Of a stretch of DNA of 64,000 nt, positions 60,816 to 64,000 are shown piece after piece. The position numbers and the translations under genes were made by a program. The notes below the pieces were generated by a model. It saw only the letters and a program-made list of their open reading frames with translations. It did not search any database and was not told the origin of the DNA. How positions within the stretch are numbered: position 1 is the first letter of the stretch; each line of letters starts with the position of its first letter. The DNA is from Vitrella brassicaformis (taxonomy: Eukaryota > Sar > Vitrellaceae). The stretch is from positions 437,336 to 501,335 of the forward strand of contig CDMY01000295.1 of the NCBI GenBank assembly GCA_001179505.1. Direction: 5' to 3'.

Positions 60816-61350
60816 CGCCACTCAACTCACTCACTCAGCTGTGATGCGAGGCTGCGATTAATTGATCCGATCAGTCACTCAGTCAAATCGGTAATTGACG
60901 GCCAGCGAAAAAACGCTCGACGTTTGGTTGTCTGTGTGTTCGTGACTCAGTCCGCCCTACGCACGTACGTACGTATACGTATACGTATCGACCGACCCAG
61001 CTATTTCCATATATGTCTGTAGGTCTAGGTGCGGCACCACACAACGGCACAAACTCTCCCCCATGGACATCAATCCGTCAGATACATCAACGCAACCATT
61101 CAGCACAACAGACACTGTCCAACCAGCCACCCACCAGCCCGGCATTGCTCTCAGCAGCCGACTTCAAAAAGATCAGACAGACAGACATGATCGCCATACA
61201 TACGGCCACCGCACAACGGCACAGACGCACATGCAGATGATTGGATGAATGAATAGATAAAAAACACCACAGCTTAGGAAGATAGAAAACGAGTCCCAAG
61301 CAGACCTACCCGCACACCATGGGCGGCTGCTCTTCATGCCCCTCCTCACC
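60816..61350. other. Intergenic spacer
   Basis: Lies between the secreted orphan's start and the peptidase's 3' end. It includes a TACGTA-type alternating stretch near 60963-60988. No gene is supported. Confidence 0.5.
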
Positions 61351-62047
61351 CTAATTGTCACCCCCCGCCATCGCGTCATCCTCCTCTCCCCCTTCCCCTT
61401 CCCCTCCCCCTTCCTCGTCTGCGGCCTCCCCCTGCTGCTGCCCGTTGACATTTGGCGGGAAGGCCACCCGCTCAAAAACGAATGTGATGAATCCCCCGGT
61501 GCGGCGACGGAAGGAGAGCTCAAACTGATCCTCTCCCGTCCGACGCAGCCGCACCGGGACATCCCTTCTGCCCCACCCGGCGATCCCTTCGACACTTTGC
61601 AGATCCTTGTCGCGTACATATGGCTCAGACAGGTGTGCCTTTCCTTCGTACAGGCCCCCTGTCTGGCCCCCCTCGTCCATCTTCACCACCTCGCAGAAGC
61701 AGAGGTTCGCCATGGTCGTCTGCACCTCCACTCTACGCGCCCCCGTCTCGTGATCGACGAAGCAGAGGACGTGCAAGGAGTGGGATTCAGGCTGGCCGCC
61801 TTCACGCCACACGCCACATAGTGGTTCCTCTGAGATGGCCAGGCGACTCCCGCGGGCCACCGCAGTCACGCCAAGCACCCGGGGAGTCAGGCCGGGGAAA
61901 TCCGGCAGGACGGGGACGGGGACGGCGATCACGTCGTCGTCGATGCAGTCTTGGCCGAACGGGACTTCTGTGAGGTTAGACTCCTCCCAACTGTTCTTGA
62001 CCCGCCACCTGCACACGACACGCACACACACAGTCAAACACACACAC

Positions 62048-62095
<48 letters not shown>

Positions 62096-62836
62096 TGATG
62101 GGTACGTGCATTCAGCCCCTGCGTGTTCGTGCCCACACTTACATCCAGATGCCGTGTTCCGTCTTCCTCCACCCATAGAACACCATTGCATGGGTTACGT
62201 TGCCATCTCGAAATGCCGTGCCGCCGGAGCGGGAGTCGTACGGCGCTGCTGCCGAGCCAGTGAAGTCAGCCGCGATTCGGAAACCTGACACATAATGAGG
62301 GACATCTCCATCACATGACTCAACGCGCTCAGTGGTCGTTGCTCACTTGTGACTATGACAGGCCCCTCGCGCACCATCCACCTGATGAGCCAGACAGAAA
62401 AGCCAGACGCATCCATCGTGCTATGGTTGCATGCTGCTTATCCATCCATCAGTGTACCTACTTGCAGATTGCTTTCACCCGCTCGTGCGCCTCCTTGTTC
62501 GTACTCGTATCCGAGCTGTACGGGCTTGGTCCCCGTCAGGCACTCCAGCGCATGAGCAGGGTCACCACCAGATTCAGCAGTCCTGCCGCACAGCCGCAGA
62601 AGCCTCTCCTCACTGCACAGATGCGACAGCTCCGGGGGGTCCCACACGTGGCACCCTTCATCTTTCAGGAGGGCCGAGCACTTGAATGCACATGCCGACG
62701 CGTAGATCCAGCACGTATTTCTGTTTTGCTGGTCGAAGGGCTCGTTGATGACGACGTCGAGATGGCCGAGCGAACGACAGTCAAAGTCTACAATTTTTCG
62801 CACAGGGAGGTCCTCGGGAGGCCGTAGGCGTGACAT
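61351..62836 (-). CDS. Papain-fold (C1, bleomycin hydrolase-like) cysteine peptidase
   Basis: Exons: 62836 to about 62462, 62381-62347, 62284-62143 and 62008-61351. The active site is recognisable: QQNRNTCWIYASACAF (Gln and catalytic Cys), NVTHAMVFYGW (His) and WRVKNSWEE (Asn). CW(I/L)(F/Y)A, THAM and W-R-V-x-N-S-W match bleomycin hydrolase (C1B) better than papain. About 200 residues follow the Asn, ending in an acidic tail (EEGGGEGEGGEEDD). The first exon's frame does not continue into the second; the reading VKAICK-WMVREGPVIV would, one frame over, so a missed intron or a one-base shift near 62500 is likely. No signal peptide is seen, which fits a cytosolic C1B enzyme. Confidence 0.68.
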
Positions 62837-62854
62837 CTTGACGTGATTTGTCGG

Positions 62855-62882
62855 TCGGTAACGGGCTGTCGGTAACGGGCTG
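62855..62882. repeat. Tandem 14-base duplication upstream of the peptidase
   Basis: TCGGTAACGGGCTG occurs twice in direct succession, ending 18 to 46 bases before the peptidase ATG. It may be a duplicated regulatory site. Confidence 0.5.
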
Positions 62883-63147
62883 CCGCCAGGGAAGGAATAC
62901 GGGCTGATCTTGCAGATGTCCTGTCGTCGGGCTCGCGAAACACATCCGTAGTTATGACTCACAAACCACCACAAATAAACCAACAAATGCCAAAAACCAC
63001 CAACACACTCCTTTGCTGTCTGTCACGACTCATTGTCTCATCCACACACACTGACCAAACACTGGCAGTCCTCGAGGACTAATGCGCTACCTAACGTGCA
63101 TCCGAACATCTATGGACGCACATGACACTACACAGACAAGCAGACCA

Positions 63148-63981
63148 TCAGACGTCCCCGCCGGTGATCTCTATGACCTGTGTCCTGCCTGTCGCGGGCT
63201 TGCCCACCACCCGACCGCCACGAAGGTCCTCCCACTTCTTCTGCGGACCCACCGTACGACTCACCTGCACACGCCCCACAGACAGACAGATAGACAGAGA
63301 AAAAGACCTTCACACGCACTCATGCGTGGCGTACCCGAGATGGGCGGCCTGCAGTGCAGACAGAGACACAAACAGTGCAAACACGCTATGAATGAACCAA
63401 TGCATCTGTGTCCGTGGCTAGTCGTGCTAGCTGCGCACCTCCAGTCGGTGTGATGACCCGCCTCTTCTTCCACGGGAAGCACACGGCGAGGCAGCAACAC
63501 AGACGCCAGCAACAGTCCTGCGCACTTGACACGGCCTCGTCAACCACTGCCCGTGTAGTCAGTGCACATGACATGCATCATATGCATCACACTCATAAGT
63601 GTTCACTTCCCATTGCTTGTGAGTGTTGGGTTGGTTGGTGTGTGGTACTTACTTTTTTCGGTCTCGGCCGTGTCAGTGGATCCCCCCAGGAAGTCCCCAA
63701 TGTCCTTCCTGCACTCAGTCAGTCAGTCAGTCAGGCACACCAACCATACTGACATACTACACGGCGATCGATGTGTGTATATGACAGAGATTGGCGGCGG
63801 GAGTGAGTGGATGCACTTGCCTGTACACCCAGCAGCCGATGCAGCAGCCCTGCACCAGACATATCACCTGAAACAAACAAACACACAAACAGGGAGGTGC
63901 TTCCCTGGTTGAGTGTCTTGGCATCCATGCACTCCTACTCTGAATCTCACTCACCTCAATCATGAACAGGATGAGCGCCAC
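63148..63981 (-). CDS. Cysteine-rich membrane-associated protein, 3' part (runs off right edge)
   Basis: Exons seen: 63981-63955, 63867-63821, 63708-63653, 63546-63439, 63348-63335 and 63264-63148. All junctions keep phase and the last ends at a TGA. The upstream acceptor at 63982 shows that more exons lie beyond the window. The sequence starts in a membrane helix (VALILFMIEVICLV), then GCCIGCWVYR, a polar loop (KDIGDFLGGSTDTAETEK), a second cysteine cluster in a hydrophobic segment (DCCWRLCCCLAVCFPWKKRR) and a basic C-terminus. The two Cys clusters beside membrane segments suggest palmitoylation or a PLAC8-like relation, which I cannot confirm. The intron after 63821 has a consensus GC donor (AG|GCAAGT). 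Confidence 0.6.
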
Positions 63982-64000
63982 CTGCATTTAGACAAACACA

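Overview
The window is nuclear DNA of an intron-rich, GC-rich eukaryote. Nearly every gene is split by short GT-AG introns of roughly 50-110 bases, and a few introns use GC donors. Intron 3' ends are dominated by (TG)n and (CTGT)n tracts. Plastid glycolate transport, a plastid-type leader on a ribosome-assembly GTPase, a GOST-family receptor, RABL3 (a cilium-linked family) and divergent kinases together suggest a photosynthetic alveolate. A chromerid such as Vitrella is my best guess, from memory of that genome style and not from any search. I saw no rRNA, tRNA, CRISPR array or complete mobile element.

Layout. 0.3-5.55 kb (+): tandem array of divergent protein-kinase units, each carrying a lesion. 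5.8-9.7 kb: MTG1/RbgA-type GTPase (-) head-to-head with a PLGG1-like glycolate/glycerate carrier (+). 10.3-11.0 kb (-): cysteine-rich orphan. 11.4-16.1 kb (+): BTB protein with a TLDc-like domain split by low-complexity sequence. 17.3-18.5 kb (-): acidic orphan. 19.1-23.1 kb: DUF2306-like membrane protein (-) head-to-head with uracil-DNA glycosylase (+). 23.9-26.7 kb (+): GCN5 acetyltransferase. 27.0-29.7 kb (+): inositol polyphosphate 5-phosphatase with a signal peptide. 30.2-33.8 kb: phosphatidylinositol synthase (-) head-to-head with a RING-H2 protein (+). 34.8-39.0 kb (-): 19-exon subtilisin-like protease. 39.4-40.5 kb (-): MYND protein. 40.7-43.4 kb: TRM7 (-) head-to-head with a sulfotransferase-like gene (+). 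44.3-45.1 kb (-): basic coiled-coil orphan. 46.5-51.6 kb: membrane PAS protein (-) head-to-head with organellar ribosomal protein uL13 (+). 52.2-52.9 kb (-): secreted orphan. 53.2-57.8 kb: GOST-family seven-TM protein (-) head-to-head with RABL3 (+). 58.3-59.3 kb (+): PLAC8 protein. 59.7-60.8 kb (-): secreted orphan. 61.4-62.8 kb (-): papain/bleomycin-hydrolase-like peptidase. 63.1-64.0 kb (-): cysteine-rich gene running off the right edge.

Most genes are unrelated housekeeping genes, but six pairs are divergent with short shared upstream regions. A recurring element, AGCTCGC (best form AAGCTCGCA / TGCGAGCTT), lies in most of these shared regions and just upstream of several other starts. It looks like a core promoter element and is the strongest unexplained signal here.

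Exon boundaries were built by hand from splice motifs, reading-frame continuity and family motifs. Where phases agree across all exons I say so; where they do not, I flag it.
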